A DNA stretch of 43,861 nt from Myxococcales bacterium (GTDB lineage: Bacteria; Myxococcota_A; Polyangia; Polyangiales; Polyangiaceae): NCBI GenBank assembly GCA_016212965.1, contig JACRDA010000484.1, positions 1 through 43,861 on the forward strand, written 5' to 3'. Positions 1-8,178 of this stretch are shown piece after piece. The notes under the pieces are model-generated. The model worked only from the letters and a program-made list of their open reading frames with translations. It had not been told where the DNA came from and did not search any database. Both the position numbers and the translations under genes were made by a program. The stretch's first letter is position 1. The number at the start of each line of letters is the position of its first letter.

Positions 1-325
1 CCGGGGCACTACCACGAGGGCCTCGTCGCGCGGGAGCTCGGCGACCCGGCGCGCGCCCGCGCCATCTTCGAGGCGATCGTCCAGAAGAAGCGCAAGGCGG
101 CCCCGCTCGCCGCGGCCGCGCTCGAGCGCCTCGCCGAGCCCCGCCCCGCCCGAGCGCCCCGAGCCGACGCGCGCGCCGAGCTCGGAGCCGCCGACGCCCT
201 CTGCGCGGCGGGGCGCGACGACGAGGCACGCGCCGCGTACCGCGCCTGCCTGCGCAAGGATCCCCTCGAGGCCGCGGCCGCCCTCGGGCTCGGCGCGCTC
301 CTGCTCGGCCCGGCCGGCGACGGGC
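1..325 (+). CDS. TPR-protein fragment, 5' end outside window, frame lost near 320
   Basis: Frame 1 from the window edge reads as a helical-repeat protein: HYHEGLVARELGDPARARAIF, then about 60 residues later AAGRDDEARAAYRACLRKDPLEA, both of which fit TPR helices. After about position 320 this frame turns into Arg/Ala-rich noise, while frame 2 takes up a coherent protein (next entry). I therefore see one gene whose frame is interrupted, or two gene parts brought together by a deletion. The start codon lies upstream of the window. The exact switch point cannot be fixed, because the GC-rich stretch 310-340 is readable in both frames. Confidence 0.55.
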
Positions 326-361
326 CCGCGGCGCGGTCCGCGCGGCACGCCCCCCTGGGCC

Positions 362-2455
362 TTGCGCGAGCTCTTCCTCGCGCAGGGCTTCGTCGTGCGG
401 CGCTGCGAGGCGACGCTCGCCGGCATCCGCGCGCTCGTCGACCGAGGCATCCCGGTCGTGCTCGAGGAGGCGTACTCGACGACCTCGCACGTGACCCTCG
501 CGATCGGCTACGACGACGATCTCGAGCTCCTCCTCGTGCAGGATCCGATGCAGCTCGGCCCGCGCGAGACGCCCTACGAGGAGCTCGACCGGCTGCGCGG
601 CGTGTTCGGCCACGGCGCCCTCGTGGTCGTGCCCGCGGACGACGCCGCGCGCCGCGCCGCGCTCGACGAGCTCGGCGTCGTCGACAGCCCGAGCGTGCTC
701 GCGACGGAGGACGGCCTGCGGCACCTGCGGGCGCGCGAGTGGGACGCCGCCCGCGCGTGCTTCGAGCGCGCCCTCGAGCTCGCCCCCGAGCGCGAGCTCG
801 GCGCGATCGGGCGGCTCGAGGCCGCGCTCGGCCGGCTCGCCGCCGACGGGAGCCCCGCGGACGGCCTCGCCGCGGTGACCGCGCTCGTCGAGGCGGCACG
901 GACGCGCGTCTCCGGAGCCGAGTGGCCGCGGCAGTTCTCGGGCCGGCTCGCCCTCCGGGCCGGCCGCCTCGCCGAGGCACGCGACGACTTCCGCGCCGCC
1001 CACGAGCGCGACCCCGGTGACGCCGACAACGTCTGGTACCTCGGGCAATGTGCGGCCGCCGCGGGCGAGCACGAGCGGGCGGTGGAGCTCTTCCACGCGG
1101 CATTGCTGCGCGACCCCGGTCACGTCGAGGCCCACGAGTCGCTCGCCGCGGCGTACCTCGATCAGAAGCGGCGTGACCGTGCGCGGCACTTCGTCGAGCT
1201 CGCGCTCGCGCTCGACCCCGACGACGCCCGGAACCACGAGAACCAGGGCCTCTACCACGAGCTCGCCGGGCGCTCCGGCGAGGCCCTGGCGTGCTTCGAC
1301 CGCGCGCTCGCGCGCGACCCCGGCAACGCGCGCGCCGCGGTGGCGCGCGGCCGCTGCCTCGTGTCGCTCGGGCGCCGCGGCGACGCCGACGCCGCCTTCG
1401 CGCGCGCGCTCGAGCTCGCACCGGGCAACGATCGGCTGCGCGTGCAGATCGGCGCCGTGCTGTTCGAGCTCGACGACGTGAAGGGCGCGTGGGCGGTCGT
1501 GTCGCCGGCGCTCGAGCGCGCGACGCAGGTGGCCCCGGTGTGCGCGCTCGCGGGAGCGTGTCTGTTCCGGCTCGAGCGCCCCGACGAGGCGGAGCCGCTC
1601 CTGCGCCAGGCGCTCGCGGAGGTGCCCGACTACGCCTTTGCAGCGCACGAGCTCGGCCGCGGCCTGCTCGCGGCCGGGCGCTTCGACCGGGCGCTCGCCC
1701 TCTTCGAGGAGCGACGCCTGCGCGAGCCCGATGCGCCGCGCCACGCGCTCGACGCCTGCGACGCGCTGCTCGCGCTCGGCCGGAAGGAGGAGGCGTGTCG
1801 CACGGCCACCGGCGTGCTCGAGCGCCTCGGCGCGTTCCCCGAGCTCGTGCGACGCGTGGCCAAGCTCCTGCACGACGCCGGCCGCTTCGCCGACGGGCGC
1901 CACGCCTTCGAGGAGCCCATCGAGCGCGCGCTCGACCAGGGCAAGATCGACCGCCCGCTCGTGCGCGCCTACGGCGCCTTCCTCGCCGCCGTGGGCGACG
2001 AGCGCGCGGCGTACGTCTGGACCCGCATCGAGACGGGCTACGGCCTGCTCGGCCGGCCCGAGGCGCTCGCCCTGTTCGAGGAGCTCCGGGCGAGCGAGCC
2101 CGGCGATCTGCGCCACGAGGAGAACTGCATCCTCGCGCTCGAGGCCATGGGCCAGCCGGAGCAGGCGCTCGAGCGCTCGCTCAGGCTGCTCGAGGCGACC
2201 GGCTGGAAGAGCCCGCGCCTCCTGCGCCGCCACTACCAGCTCGGGTGGCGCAACGGCCTGCACAAGGGGGGCACGGGGAAGGTGTGGGAGCAGGCGCTCG
2301 AGCGCAACCCCGACGATCTCGCGATCATCGAGGGACTCGTGCAGCACCAGGCCGACATGGGCTTCGGCGACTCGCACTACGCCGTGTGGTGGAAGAAGAA
2401 GCTCGAGGAGCTGCGCCGCACCAAGGCGGGCGTCGAGGGGGGCGGCGCCGTCTAG
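362..2455 (+). CDS. TPR-repeat protein with incomplete C39-like peptidase domain
   Basis: The first 90 or so residues resemble the second half of a C39-like papain-fold domain: GIPVVLEEAYST, then SHVTLAIGYDDD with His43 and VQDP with Asp61, the usual His and Asp positions. The N-terminal half with the catalytic Cys is not found, either here or in the preceding frame-1 fragment, so peptidase activity is unlikely as the sequence stands. From about residue 115 to the end come many TPR-like 34-residue units (for example AARACFERALELAPE, ALACFDRALARDPGNA), which suggests a large protein-binding scaffold. The listed start is a TTG and is only the first possible start; the frame stays open to the window edge. 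It is probably the 3' part of the same gene as the fragment at 1-325. Cellular location and partners are unknown. The stop codon abuts a repeat element. Confidence 0.75.
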   Translation: MRELFLAQGFVVRRCEATLAGIRALVDRGIPVVLEEAYSTTSHVTLAIGYDDDLELLLVQDPMQLGPRETPYEELDRLRGVFGHGALVVVPADDAARRAALDELGVVDSPSVLATEDGLRHLRAREWDAARACFERALELAPERELGAIGRLEAALGRLAADGSPADGLAAVTALVEAARTRVSGAEWPRQFSGRLALRAGRLAEARDDFRAAHERDPGDADNVWYLGQCAAAAGEHERAVELFHAALLRDPGHVEAHESLAAAYLDQKRRDRARHFVELALALDPDDARNHENQGLYHELAGRSGEALACFDRALARDPGNARAAVARGRCLVSLGRRGDADAAFARALELAPGNDRLRVQIGAVLFELDDVKGAWAVVSPALERATQVAPVCALAGACLFRLERPDEAEPLLRQALAEVPDYAFAAHELGRGLLAAGRFDRALALFEERRLREPDAPRHALDACDALLALGRKEEACRTATGVLERLGAFPELVRRVAKLLHDAGRFADGRHAFEEPIERALDQGKIDRPLVRAYGAFLAAVGDERAAYVWTRIETGYGLLGRPEALALFEELRASEPGDLRHEENCILALEAMGQPEQALERSLRLLEATGWKSPRLLRRHYQLGWRNGLHKGGTGKVWEQALERNPDDLAIIEGLVQHQADMGFGDSHYAVWWKKKLEELRRTKAGVEGGGAV

Positions 2456-2640
2456 GTGGCTTCAGGCTACCGGCTTCAGGCTTCAGGCACGGAGGCCGCG
2501 GCGTGGATCCCTGTGGCCTCGCCGGTGGCTTCAGGCGACCGGCTTCAGGCATCAGGCACAGAGGCCGCGGCGTGGATCCCTGTGGCCTCCCGCTCTCGCG
2601 CCCGAAGCCTGGAGCCTGGAGCCTGGAGGCTGTAGTCGCG
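2455..2640. repeat. Intergenic repeat element, copy A (two 66-bp units plus tail)
   Basis: Two near-identical 66-bp units (2455-2520 and 2524-2589, three differences seen by eye) lie head to tail with a 3-bp gap. Each starts with GGTGGCTTCAGGC, repeats CTTCAGGC-type words and ends with the core GTGGATCCCTGTGGCCTC. The second unit runs on into CCGCTCT and a tail of GGAGCCT words up to about 2632. The CTTCAGGC words on the left and CCTGGAGC words on the right are imperfectly complementary. It fills the whole gap between two convergent genes. A related copy lies in inverted orientation at 8179-8397. Confidence 0.8.
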
Positions 2641-2645
2641 CTCGC

Positions 2646-3638
2646 TCAGCGGTTCGCGGCCCACAGCTGCAGGGCGGCGGCGACACAGCCGGCGAGCGCG
2701 CGCCACGCGCTCGCCACGGCGCTCGCCGCGAGCACGCGCGACGCTTGTTCGAGCGAGCCGCGCACCACGGGGACGCGCTCGCGCCCCTGCCGGTAGCGCT
2801 GCCCCATGAGCGTGCGACCGTAGAGCTCCGCGCCGAGCCCGACGTCGGTGTGTCGTGCCGTCTCGGCCACCTCGGCGTCGAGCTCCTCGAGCGAGGCCGT
2901 GAGGGCGGTGAGCCGGGTGAGGCGGCGGCGCGCGAGCAGATCCGCGCCGGTCAGGCCCAGGAGTCCGAGCGCGAGCGCGGCCGTGACGGTCGCCACCGGC
3001 TCGGTGGCGAAGCGCGACGGATCGCGGGGGTGCAGGAACCAGTTCGGCAGAACCGCGAGCGACTCGACCGCGAGCACGAGGCCGAAGGCGCCCCACACCG
3101 CGCGCCGGTCGGATGCGGCCACGATCGAGCCGAGGCGCGCGCGCCCGGCGGCCCGCGCCTTGTACACGACCCAGAGGCAACCGGGCAGGATCGCGAGGGC
3201 ACAGAGCGCGCCAACCCCCATCGAGGCGATGGCGCTCTCGCGCTGGTACATGCGGCCGGCGTTCGCCACGTAGCCGAGCACGCCGGCGACGAGCATCCCG
3301 GCCGCGACCCACACGGCCCCGAGGCCGAGCCAGCGGCGGCGGAACGGGTGCCGCGGCGGCCGGAGGTCGGTGTCGAGCTCGCGCGGCACCGGCGCCGGCG
3401 GGGGAAGCGCGCAGAAGCGCGCCAGGGTCCCGACCGGCGCGGCGCAGAGGAGCACGGCGAGGAACGCGCCGACACGCACGTCTTCGAGCCCGTAGCGGAG
3501 GCCCGTGGTCACGACGAGGAACGCGGACAGCGCCGCTCCGAGCGCGAACGGCAGCTCGAGCCGGGGCAGCCGGCGCGCGAGCTCGGGCGCGGAGCCGTCG
3601 AACGCGGGGGGCGTCGGGGGCTCGACCGCGGCATCCAT
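2646..3638 (-). CDS. Multi-pass membrane protein of unknown function
   Basis: A 330-residue protein with an acidic, Pro-rich N-terminus. Hydrophobic stretches sit at roughly 29-47, 54-75, 104-127, 139-158, 183-200 and 215-235. The C-terminal 80 residues are mostly soluble, starting as a helical, possibly coiled segment (LTASLEELDAEVAETARHTD) and ending in a weakly hydrophobic Ala-rich stretch. I recognise no family. It ends 6 bp from repeat copy A and converges on the TPR gene. A 66-bp gap separates it from the upstream lipoprotein gene on the same strand, so the two may be co-transcribed. A role in the envelope is all that can be inferred. Confidence 0.7.
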   Translation of the reverse strand: MDAAVEPPTPPAFDGSAPELARRLPRLELPFALGAALSAFLVVTTGLRYGLEDVRVGAFLAVLLCAAPVGTLARFCALPPPAPVPRELDTDLRPPRHPFRRRWLGLGAVWVAAGMLVAGVLGYVANAGRMYQRESAIASMGVGALCALAILPGCLWVVYKARAAGRARLGSIVAASDRRAVWGAFGLVLAVESLAVLPNWFLHPRDPSRFATEPVATVTAALALGLLGLTGADLLARRRLTRLTALTASLEELDAEVAETARHTDVGLGAELYGRTLMGQRYRQGRERVPVVRGSLEQASRVLAASAVASAWRALAGCVAAALQLWAANR

Positions 3639-3704
3639 GTGGAGCGTCGGACACGCCCGCGCGGCAGATGTTCCCGCCGCGACGGCGAGACCGTGCCCCG
3701 AGCT

Positions 3705-4328
3705 TCACCCGGGACAGGTGCCGTCGGCGTAGTAGGGCAGTTCGGCCTTGATCGCCTCGCACTCGCCGAGGCACGGCTGGAGCGTCGGATCGCTGCACGG
3801 GCGGAAGATCCCGCCGAACCCGAGCGTGGGGCACTCGAGGGGCATGCCCCAGCAGTGCCCGGTGTGGGTGAGCGCGCCACACGCACCCGCGGTCGTGGCG
3901 TAGAGGTCGCAGCTGAGCGCGCCCGGGCACGGTTCCGCGAGCATGTCGCTGCAGGCGAGGGGCGCCGCGCACTCGCCCGGCGCCGCCACGGCCGCGCCGA
4001 AGCTCGCCGCCACGGTTGCGTTCCAGTAGTTGGCGCCGTTGCAGCCGCACACGGGCGCGCGGCTCGGGCTCTCGCTCGCCCCGAGCGGCACGCAGTGCCC
4101 CTCTGCGCAGCCGGGCGCGTCGCAGTAGTGGTCGGCGCTGCACGGGTTGCCGCTCGGTGACCAGGTGCAGCTGGCCCCGCCGCCCGAGCCCCCGGCTCCG
4201 CCCACGAGCCCTCCACCGCCGCCGTGGCCGACGGCGGTCGTGGTGGTGCCGCTGCTCGCCTCGGACTTGCAGCAGAGGACCGCGAGGATGGCGGTCACCC
4301 CAAGGCGTACGGTCCGCATGGTCCTCAT
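3705..4328 (-). CDS. Cys-rich secreted lipoprotein with Kazal-like segment
   Basis: The frame is open further upstream to 4451, but the reading MRTMRTVRLGVTAILAVLCC from 4328 begins a lipoprotein signal peptide with Cys at 19/20, so I start there (207 residues; 4319 is an in-frame alternative). After a Gly-rich linker comes a Cys-rich region; residues 78-120 contain PVCGCNGANYWN and end GEC, which resembles the Kazal serine-protease-inhibitor fold (VCGCDG...Y.N..). Several more Cys pairs follow. Similar lipoproteins are common in myxobacteria and sit on the cell surface. Inhibitory activity is not shown. The upstream gene miaE is divergent. Confidence 0.7.
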   Translation of the reverse strand: MRTMRTVRLGVTAILAVLCCKSEASSGTTTTAVGHGGGGGLVGGAGGSGGGASCTWSPSGNPCSADHYCDAPGCAEGHCVPLGASESPSRAPVCGCNGANYWNATVAASFGAAVAAPGECAAPLACSDMLAEPCPGALSCDLYATTAGACGALTHTGHCWGMPLECPTLGFGGIFRPCSDPTLQPCLGECEAIKAELPYYADGTCPG

Positions 4329-4402
4329 GCCCCACCTCCGCACGAGTCGCCCCCCACGCGCCCGACGGACCGTTGGGCCGCTCGGTCGCGGGCGCTCGGA
4401 CA

Positions 4403-4421
4403 CACCGGGACGCGCCCGGTG
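4403..4421. promoter_or_regulatory. Hairpin in divergent gap between lipoprotein gene and miaE
   Basis: CACCGGG at 4403-4409 and CCCGGTG at 4415-4421 form a perfect 7-bp stem with a 5-base loop. A second one, GGGCGG / CCGCCC, lies at 4469-4484. Both sit in the 209-bp gap between divergent genes and could be operator-like or part of a leader. In DNA this GC-rich, short stems also occur by chance. No convincing -35/-10 pair was found here. Confidence 0.25.
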
Positions 4422-4537
4422 GGCCGCGATCTCGGTAGCAAGGATGGGCACGCCGGCGCGGGGCGCAAGGGCGGCCGACCGCCCGCGAGACAGCCGCCCG
4501 CGTTTCGGATAGACACTGCCGAGGACAGGTCCCGCGC

Positions 4538-5140
4538 GTGTTCTGCCTCACCTGCCCCACCGATCCCCGCTGGGCGCCCTGCGCCGCGGACGCGCTCGAC
4601 CGCGTGCTCGTGGACCACGCCCACTGCGAGATGAAGGCCGCGTCGAGCGCGCTCTCGCTCTCGGCGCGCTGCCTCGACGCGCCGCACGCCGTCCTGCCGC
4701 TCGTCGCGCTCGCCCGCGAAGAGCTCGAGCACTTCGAGCGCGTCCTCGTGGAGCTCGAGCGGCGGGGCCTGGCGCTCGGCCCGCCGCCCGTGGACGCCTA
4801 CGCCGCCGAACTGCGCCGGCGGGCGCGGACGAGCTGCCGCGGCGACGCGACGAAGTACGTGCTCTCGGACCGGCTGCTCGTCGGGGCGCTCATCGAGGCC
4901 CGGAGCTGCGAGCGCTTCAAGCTCCTCGCCGAAGAGCTCGAGCGACGCGGCCACGACGCCGAGGCCGCGCTGTACCGCGAGCTCCTCGCGAGCGAGGCGC
5001 GCCACTACACCACGCTGCGGCAGCTCGCCATCGACGTGCGCGGCGACGAGCCCGCGACGCTCCGGCGACTCGGCGAGCTGGCGCGCCTGGAGGGCGAGAT
5101 CGTGGCCTCGCTCCCGGTCGAGGCCGCCATTCACGGCTGA
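4538..5140 (+). CDS. miaE: tRNA-(ms2io6A) hydroxylase MiaE-like
   Basis: A 200-residue ferritin-like di-iron protein. MiaE hydroxylates the isopentenyl side chain of 2-methylthio-N6-isopentenyladenosine at tRNA position 37. Metal ligands are visible as two half-sites: Glu31 (HCEMKAAS) with Glu62-x2-His65 (EELEHFERV), and Glu120 (LIEARSCERF) with Glu153-x2-His156 (ASEARHYTTL). Length and the SCERFKLLAEEL segment fit the family. It starts with GTG. No miaA or miaB lies nearby, so it stands alone, as is common. It converges on the small gene at 5150-5494 with a 9-bp gap, too little for a separate terminator. Confidence 0.9.
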   Translation: MFCLTCPTDPRWAPCAADALDRVLVDHAHCEMKAASSALSLSARCLDAPHAVLPLVALAREELEHFERVLVELERRGLALGPPPVDAYAAELRRRARTSCRGDATKYVLSDRLLVGALIEARSCERFKLLAEELERRGHDAEAALYRELLASEARHYTTLRQLAIDVRGDEPATLRRLGELARLEGEIVASLPVEAAIHG

Positions 5141-5149
5141 CGCGCGCGG

Positions 5150-5494
5150 TCAGCGGCGCTGCGGGCCGGCGTTGGCCCGCGGGAACGCCTCGCGGAGCGC
5201 GCCGGCCGGGTTCGAGTCGTCGGCGCCGAGGGCGAACTCCCGTGCCGCCGACGTGGTGACGAAGGGGCCGCCGAGCTCCTCGCTCTGCTCCTCCTCGAGC
5301 AGGTCGGGCAAAGACGCCTCGCCGGAGGTCGCACTTCGCACGAACTCCTCGGCGAGCTCCTCGGCGAGGTCCACCCGGGTGTGGGAGGGGGCCTCGTCCG
5401 TGTCGGGCAGAAACGCGCGCCCCGAGTCGGGACGGCCCTGCGCGTGCGCGTGTCGGTGGCGTACCTTCGGGGTCTTCACGGCAGCTACCTCCAT
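5150..5494 (-). CDS. Small acidic protein of unknown function
   Basis: The frame runs back to 5749 but would overlap glgB; the ATG at 5494 (MEVAAVKTPKVRHRHAHAQ) gives 114 residues and leaves an 82-bp divergent gap to glgB, so I choose it. The N-terminus is basic and His-rich. The middle is acidic (DLAEELAEEF, DLLEEEQSEELGGPFV) and is followed by REFALGADDSNPAGALREAFP. The EELGGPFV...DDSNP layout looks like a short conserved myxobacterial protein, but I cannot name a family. No signal peptide or membrane segment is seen. Confidence 0.6.
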   Translation of the reverse strand: MEVAAVKTPKVRHRHAHAQGRPDSGRAFLPDTDEAPSHTRVDLAEELAEEFVRSATSGEASLPDLLEEEQSEELGGPFVTTSAAREFALGADDSNPAGALREAFPRANAGPQRR

Positions 5495-5576
5495 GTGGAA
5501 TGTAACGCGCCGAAACGCGGACGCTACTGCCCGCGCCGCTTGCCCGGTCGCCGTGGCCGCGCGACCATCCCCGGCC

Positions 5577-8135
5577 ATGAGCCGGCTCCGCCCCGAACAG
5601 ATCGACGACCTCGTGCACGCGCGCCTCGCGGACCCGTTCACGCTGCTCGGGCCCCAGCCGGGCGACGGGGTGGTGCGGGCGAGCGTGCCGAGCTGCGACG
5701 CCCTATGGCTCGTGCCCGAAGGTGGCGAGCCCCTCGCGATGGCGCGCATCGACTGGCGCGGCGTCTTCGAGCTCGAGCTCGCCCCCGTGCCGGTGCGCTA
5801 CGAGCTCGAGCTCGCGGTGCCGGGCGGGCGCCACCGCCTGCGCGACCCCTACGCCTTCGGCCCCGTGCTCGGGGCGCTCGATCTGCACCTCATCGCGGAA
5901 GGCAAGCACCTCGAGCTCTGGCGCATGCTCGGGGCGCGCGTGATCGAGCACGAGGGCGTGCGGGGCACCGCCTTCTCCGTGCTCGCGCCGTCGGCCGCGC
6001 GCGTCAGCGTGGTCGGCGACTGGAACGGCTGGAACGGGCGCCGCCATGCGATGCGTCGCCGCGGACCCGGCGTCTGGGAGATCTTCCTGCCCGACCTCGG
6101 CGCAGGTGCGCTCTACAAGTACGAGATCCTGACGGCCAAGGGCGCCGTGCTCACGAAGAGCGACCCGCTCGGTCGCGCGATGGAGCTGCGGCCCGGCAAC
6201 GCCTCGCGCGTCACCGACAGCCGCTTCGCGTGGACCGACGCGGAGCACCTCGCGGCGCGCGCCGCGGCCCCCGCCGAGCGCCGGCCCCTGGCGGTCTACG
6301 AGGTGCACCTCGGCTCGTGGCGCCACAGGAAGCCGGGCGAGCCCCCGCGCGCGGGCGCGGAGGCGGCGATCGACCCCGAGGACGAGCTGCCCGAGAAGTG
6401 GCTCGGCTACCGCGAGCTCGCGAGCGTGCTCGTCGACTACGTGGCGGACCTCGGCTTCACGCACCTCGAGCTCCTGCCGGTGATGGAGCACCCCTACGAC
6501 GGCTCGTGGGGCTACCAGGTCGGCGGCTACTACGCGCCCACGAGCCGCTACGGCAGCCCCGACGACTTCCGCTACTTCGTCGACCGGTGCCACGCGCGCG
6601 GCCTCGGCGTCATCCTCGACTGGGTGCCGGCGCACTTTCCCAAGGACGCCTGGGCGCTCGGGCGCTTCGACGGCACGGCCTTCTACGAGCACGCGGACCC
6701 GCGCCAGGGCGAGCACAAGCAGTGGGGCACGTACATCTTCGACTATGGCCGGCCCGCGACGAAGAACTTCCTCGTCGCCAACGCGCTCTACTGGCTCGAG
6801 GAGTTCCACGTGGACGGGCTGCGCTGCGACGCCGTGGCCTCGATGCTCTACCTCGACTACGCCTCCGAGAACGAGTGGGACTGGGTGCCCAACGAGCTCG
6901 GCGGCAACGAGAACCTGCCGGCGGTGAAGTTCGTGCGCGAGCTCACCGACGCCGTGCACACGCGACACCCCGGCGCGCTCGTCATCGCCGAGGAGTCGAC
7001 GAGCTGGCCGGGCGTCACGCAGCGCACCGCCACGGGCGGGCTCGGCTTCGACTTCAAATGGAACCTCGGCTGGATGCACGACACCTTGAAGTACATGCGC
7101 TTCGATCCGGTGTTCCGGAGCTTCCACCACCACCTCATCACCTTCGGGCTCATGTACGCCTTCTCGGAGCGCTACGTCCTGCCGCTGTCGCACGACGAGG
7201 TGGTGCACCTGAAGAAGTCGCTGCTCTCGAAGATGGCGGGCGACCGCTGGCGCATGTTCGCCAACCTGCGCGAGCTCTACGCGCACATGTGGGCGCACCC
7301 CGGCAAGAAGCTGCTCTTCATGGGCGGGGAAATCGGCCAGTGGGACGAGTGGATCGAGTCGCGCGAGCTCGACTGGAAGCTCCTCGACGACCCCCATCAC
7401 GCGGGGCTCTCGAAGCTGCTCCGCGATCTCAACCGCGTCTACCGCAAGTATCCCGCGCTGTTCGACGCGGACCACGACTGGAGCGGTTTTCGCTGGGTCG
7501 ACGCGAACGACAACATGCAGAGCGTCGCCTCCTACCTGCGGATCCCGACGGCGGGTCGCAAGTACGTCGAGCGCCCCGACGGGCGCCCCGAGACCGAGCC
7601 GCCGCCCCCGCCGCCGAGCGTGCCCGGCGAGCCCCCCGCAGCCGGTGCGGCGCCGCGCCCGAGCGCGCCCGGACGCATTCCCGGCGATCGGCCGAGCGCG
7701 CCCTACGCCTCGACGCCGCACCCGCGCGCCCGCCGCGATCCGGCCGACGCGGGGCGCGCCTTCCGACCGCAGAGCGCCGAGCGCGGTACACCCGCGACGG
7801 AGGCCACGAAGGCGGCGCCGGCGCCCCGGCCCCGCACGCGCGCCGCGGCGCCGCCGTCGCTCGCGCTCGCCGACGACGAGCGCTACGTCGTGTGCGTCGT
7901 GAACTTCACGCCGGTGCCGCGGCACGGCTACCGCATCGGCGTCCCGCTCGCGTGTCGCCACGCGGAGATCCTGAACACCGACGCGACCGCCTACGGTGGG
8001 ACCGGGCTCGGCAACATGGGAGCCGTCGCCGCGCAGCCGGTGCCCTGCCACGGCTTCGCCCAGTCGCTCGAGCTGACGCTGCCGCCGCTCGCTGCGCTGT
8101 GGCTGGTGCCGGAGGGTCCGGTCGCGCCGCGCTGA
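5577..8135 (+). CDS. glgB: 1,4-alpha-glucan branching enzyme with C-terminal insertion
   Basis: GH13 branching enzyme of glycogen synthesis: it cuts an alpha-1,4 chain and re-attaches it as an alpha-1,6 branch. From the ATG at 5577 it has 852 residues, against about 730 for most family members. Order: N-terminal beta-sandwich domains (DPFTLLGPQPG near residue 20; SVVGDWNGWNGR near 145), then the (beta/alpha)8 barrel with the nucleophile Asp418 (DGLRCDAVASML), acid Glu472 (VIAEEST) and Asp540 (LSHDEVVH), then the C-terminal beta domain (VVCVVNFTPVPRHGY). The extra length is a Pro/Ala/Arg-rich stretch at about residues 660-765, inside the C-terminal domain between SVASYLRI and VVCVVNF. It is in frame and has no stop. 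The catalytic core looks intact. No other glg gene is in the window. Confidence 0.95.
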   Translation: MSRLRPEQIDDLVHARLADPFTLLGPQPGDGVVRASVPSCDALWLVPEGGEPLAMARIDWRGVFELELAPVPVRYELELAVPGGRHRLRDPYAFGPVLGALDLHLIAEGKHLELWRMLGARVIEHEGVRGTAFSVLAPSAARVSVVGDWNGWNGRRHAMRRRGPGVWEIFLPDLGAGALYKYEILTAKGAVLTKSDPLGRAMELRPGNASRVTDSRFAWTDAEHLAARAAAPAERRPLAVYEVHLGSWRHRKPGEPPRAGAEAAIDPEDELPEKWLGYRELASVLVDYVADLGFTHLELLPVMEHPYDGSWGYQVGGYYAPTSRYGSPDDFRYFVDRCHARGLGVILDWVPAHFPKDAWALGRFDGTAFYEHADPRQGEHKQWGTYIFDYGRPATKNFLVANALYWLEEFHVDGLRCDAVASMLYLDYASENEWDWVPNELGGNENLPAVKFVRELTDAVHTRHPGALVIAEESTSWPGVTQRTATGGLGFDFKWNLGWMHDTLKYMRFDPVFRSFHHHLITFGLMYAFSERYVLPLSHDEVVHLKKSLLSKMAGDRWRMFANLRELYAHMWAHPGKKLLFMGGEIGQWDEWIESRELDWKLLDDPHHAGLSKLLRDLNRVYRKYPALFDADHDWSGFRWVDANDNMQSVASYLRIPTAGRKYVERPDGRPETEPPPPPPSVPGEPPAAGAAPRPSAPGRIPGDRPSAPYASTPHPRARRDPADAGRAFRPQSAERGTPATEATKAAPAPRPRTRAAAPPSLALADDERYVVCVVNFTPVPRHGYRIGVPLACRHAEILNTDATAYGGTGLGNMGAVAAQPVPCHGFAQSLELTLPPLAALWLVPEGPVAPR

Positions 8136-8152
8136 GGGACGCGCTCAGACTC

Positions 8153-8178
8153 GTGTTTCGCCCTTTCGGGCGAAACAC
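8153..8178. terminator. Perfect 11-bp hairpin after glgB
   Basis: GTGTTTCGCCC (8153-8163), loop TTTC, GGGCGAAACAC (8168-8178). It begins 18 bp after the glgB stop in a convergent gap. No T-run follows on either strand, so it would be a non-canonical terminator or an mRNA 3'-end stabiliser; being symmetric, it could serve both strands. Confidence 0.55.

Noticed and set aside
362..2455. Active C39 bacteriocin-processing peptidase
   Set aside because: The catalytic Cys half of the domain is missing and no ABC exporter or leader-peptide gene is nearby.
2455..2640. CRISPR array
   Set aside because: Only two units with a 3-bp gap, no spacers of regular length, no cas genes.
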